Positions 62,190 to 64,000 of a stretch of 64,000 nt of DNA are shown here, piece after piece. The DNA lies in contig CAJUKK010000001.1 in NCBI GenBank assembly GCA_910586985.1, positions 248,001 through 312,000 of the forward strand. Direction: 5' to 3'. A program made the translations under genes and the position numbers. Below the pieces are notes generated by a model. That model saw only the letters and a program-made list of their open reading frames with translations, ran no database searches and had not been told where the DNA came from. This stretch comes from an uncultured Christensenellaceae bacterium (GTDB lineage: Bacteria; Bacillota; Clostridia; Christensenellales; Borkfalkiaceae). Every line of letters begins with the position of its first letter. Positions within the stretch are counted from its first letter, which is position 1.

Positions 62190-62996
62190 ATGAAAAAAAA
62201 GAGTATTCTTGCCATTACAGTGTCCGTATTGCTGATTCTTGCCGCAGTTGCGGCAGGTTTAAACGCCGTTTATACGGTGCTGTCGGTTACAACCCGATTT
62301 TCGGTGCGTTCCGATGCGGGTCGGGAAGAGTGTCGGATATTGCAGGAAAGACTTGACGGATATTCAGGCAAAAGTATTCTGTTTCTCGATCTTAAAGATA
62401 TTTGCGCCGAAGTGGAAAAGTTTCCCTGCCTGAAGGTGGAAGAGGTCAAAAAAAATTACCCGAGAACGGTGGAATTACGCGTAAGCGAAAGGTTGGAGCG
62501 CTATGCCGTTGAAAGAACGGATGCTGAAGGAAAGGTGTTTTATTCGGTACTCGACGCGGACGGAATTTATCTTTACGACCGTGAAAAGAATGAAAACCGT
62601 CTTGACGGTGCGCCCAATATCCTCTTAAACGGATTCGGGGAGATGGTTTTTGCGGCGGGCGAGCGCACTTCCGGTGCATACGTCGAAGAGTTACTTGCGT
62701 CTGTTGCGGGGTTCCGAGACGGAGACGTAAACGTACGGTTGAATCTTGTTTCCGTTACGTTTGAAAAAGGAGCTTCCGATTCTTCTACGACAAAGTTCAC
62801 TTTCAGAATGCAGGAAGGGACGCGTATCGAAGTAAACAATCTTACGGCGCTTGTTGCCGAAAAAACGGAGGCGGCGTTTCAGCGTTATTTAACGCTTGAA
62901 GACGAGGATAAAATGTTCGGAGTCGTTACGGTGAACGATGATAAATTATCGGGCGGTTTTAACGTATCGTATACGACATTGCGTGATCTCAATTAA
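62190..62996 (+). CDS. divIB: Division protein DivIB/FtsQ with POTRA domain
   Basis: A bitopic protein of 268 residues. A short cytoplasmic N-terminus (M-K-K-K) and a helix (about 7-28) precede a POTRA-like domain (about 35-105) with the conserved F-P-C-L-K-V-E-E-V-K-K-N-Y-P-R-T-V-E-L-R-V-S-E-R pattern. A beta domain follows. It should form the septal complex with the FtsL-like protein. TGGAGAAG precedes ATG, and a terminator closes the operon just after the stop. Confidence 0.9.
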   Translation: MKKKSILAITVSVLLILAAVAAGLNAVYTVLSVTTRFSVRSDAGREECRILQERLDGYSGKSILFLDLKDICAEVEKFPCLKVEEVKKNYPRTVELRVSERLERYAVERTDAEGKVFYSVLDADGIYLYDREKNENRLDGAPNILLNGFGEMVFAAGERTSGAYVEELLASVAGFRDGDVNVRLNLVSVTFEKGASDSSTTKFTFRMQEGTRIEVNNLTALVAEKTEAAFQRYLTLEDEDKMFGVVTVNDDKLSGGFNVSYTTLRDLN

Positions 62997-63005
62997 TTTA
63001 CTTAT

Positions 63006-63041
63006 AAGCGCTTTTTCATTCTTGAGAAGGCGCTTTTTTTA
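63006..63041 (+). terminator. Rho-independent terminator after divIB
   Basis: A 12-bp stem with two G/T pairs (63006-63017 with 63024-63035), a six-base loop and a T7 run. It ends the cell wall and division transcript before the next promoter. Confidence 0.88.
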
Positions 63042-63070
63042 TTGTTTTTTGGAAAAAATCGTTGCAATTC

Positions 63071-63099
63071 TTGACAGGACTATTGAATTTTGATATAAT
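63071..63099 (+). promoter_or_regulatory. Consensus sigma-A promoter of the ftsA-like gene
   Basis: TTGACA (63071-63076), 17 bases, TATAAT (63094-63099), a perfect consensus. The leader to the ATG is about 65 bases and ends in GAGAGGAG. Confidence 0.92.
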
Positions 63100-63169
63100 A
63101 AGGAATAGATTGGTTTTTGTACGTTTCGTCTAACACGACCGATTTATGTTTTAGAGAGGAGATACGGGT

Positions 63170-64000
63170 ATGGGACGCGGCAGTGTTGCGGTTTTAGACG
63201 TTCGGTCATCCGAGCTCACGGTGATCGTGGGGGAAAAGGGTGTAAACAATACGTTTCTTTTTAAAACTATGCGCACAGAACCGTATGACGGTTATCAGAA
63301 CGGCGCGTTCTTTGACGTTGCCAATTTAAAAGAGTCCGTGCTCCGCGCGCTTGCCGCCGCCGAACAGGTATGCGGCGAACGCATTAAAAAACTCTATATC
63401 GGCGTTCCGGGGGAGTTTACCAAAGTAATACCTCGCGAACAGGAGATCGGGTTTCCCAAAAAACGCAAGATCGGTCAGAAAGAGCTGGATATGCTGTTTG
63501 AGAGCGGCAGGGAGGATGTGGAAAATCATTCTTTTATGCGTGCCGCGAGTATGATTTACGTGACTGCAGATAATCGGCGCGTTGTCGATCCGGCAGGGCT
63601 TTCGTCCACAGGACTGTCGGGAGTGCTTTCTTATTTTTATTGTACGAATTATTTTGTAAAGACGATGGAAGATATTTTTTCGGGCACGAAGATCGTCCTT
63701 GAATATTTGCCCGCCCAGCTTGCCATGGCGTCTTATCTGATTCCGCCCGAAACACGGGACGAATATGCGTTATTTTTAGACGTTGGCTTTCTCTCTTCGA
63801 GCATTCTTGTAATGTTAGGCGGTGGCGCGCTTTTGCAAAAGACGTTTTGGGCAGGAAGAGGGCAGATTGCATTTCGTCTCATGCAAAAATTTTCTCTGCC
63901 GTATGACGCGGCGCTTGCATTGCTTGCAAGTTCCAATTTATATGTGCGGAGCGACGTGAAAATGCGCGAGTTTATGCACGCCGGAATTTCATACGAAATA
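63170..64000 (+). CDS. ftsA: Divergent FtsA-like actin-fold protein (3' end outside window)
   Basis: The first 277 codons are in the window, in frame to the right edge. The N-terminus V-A-V-L-D-V-R-S-S-E-L occupies the place of the phosphate-1 loop (normally D-I-G-T/S-S/T), and L-F-L-D-V-G-F-L-S-S-S that of the phosphate-2 loop (normally D-I-G-G-G-T). Both have lost the glycine-rich residues, so ATP binding is doubtful. The G-V-P-G-E-F strand and the L-E-Y-L-P-A-Q-L-A-M-A helix keep the FtsA/actin order. Location after divIB fits ftsA. A second, canonical FtsA elsewhere in the genome is possible. Confidence 0.72.
   Translation, partial: MGRGSVAVLDVRSSELTVIVGEKGVNNTFLFKTMRTEPYDGYQNGAFFDVANLKESVLRALAAAEQVCGERIKKLYIGVPGEFTKVIPREQEIGFPKKRKIGQKELDMLFESGREDVENHSFMRAASMIYVTADNRRVVDPAGLSSTGLSGVLSYFYCTNYFVKTMEDIFSGTKIVLEYLPAQLAMASYLIPPETRDEYALFLDVGFLSSSILVMLGGGALLQKTFWAGRGQIAFRLMQKFSLPYDAALALLASSNLYVRSDVKMREFMHAGISYEI

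Overview
The window looks like a chromosomal segment of a Gram-positive bacterium of the Bacillota, most likely an uncultured member of the Clostridia. This rests on an mDAP-type MurE, DivIB and FtsL-like division proteins, strong AGGAGG-type ribosome binding sites, consensus sigma-A promoters, and an SPFH/Arc-like gene pair. The taxonomic placement is inference. No rRNA, tRNA, CRISPR array, insertion sequence or phage gene was seen.

Layout. 1-2600: end of glmM and all of glmS (UDP-GlcNAc precursor synthesis), closed by a terminator. 2630-40920: about 38 kb devoted to four exported surface proteins. They are a 1,916-residue leucine-rich, membrane-anchored protein; a giant protein of about 8,213 residues made of some 17 beta-helix modules, about 19 MBG-like plus 16 Ig-like modules and a C-terminal dockerin; an 853-residue protein with a cohesin-like N-terminus and the same dockerin cassette; and a 1,539-residue protein with the same cohesin-like N-terminus, about 11 cadherin-like modules, a transmembrane helix and a Pro/Gln-rich cytoplasmic tail. 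40950-45120: an SPFH protein with an Arc-like small protein, an unknown membrane protein, and an ABC transporter operon behind a palindromic operator. 45134-50490 (minus strand): a polyamine-type operon, regulator-potA-potB-potC-potD, with repeated operator-like sites. 50620-51000: rpsT (minus). 51046-64000: murI and then a division and cell wall cluster, mraZ-rsmH-ftsL-pbp-murE-mraY-murD-ftsW-murA-divIB, followed by a separately promoted, divergent ftsA-like gene cut by the window edge.

How it fits together. The flanks are ordinary peptidoglycan and division housekeeping. The unusual part is the surface block. Reading the last three proteins in order gives a plausible non-covalent relay: giant beta-helix filament (dockerin) to adaptor (cohesin-like plus dockerin) to membrane-anchored receptor (cohesin-like plus transmembrane helix plus cytoplasmic tail). 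This copies the logic of a cellulosome, but no enzyme domain is recognisable, so it is more likely an adhesive or structural assembly. The dockerin calls rest on visible calcium-loop motifs. The cohesin-like calls are weaker and need structure prediction.
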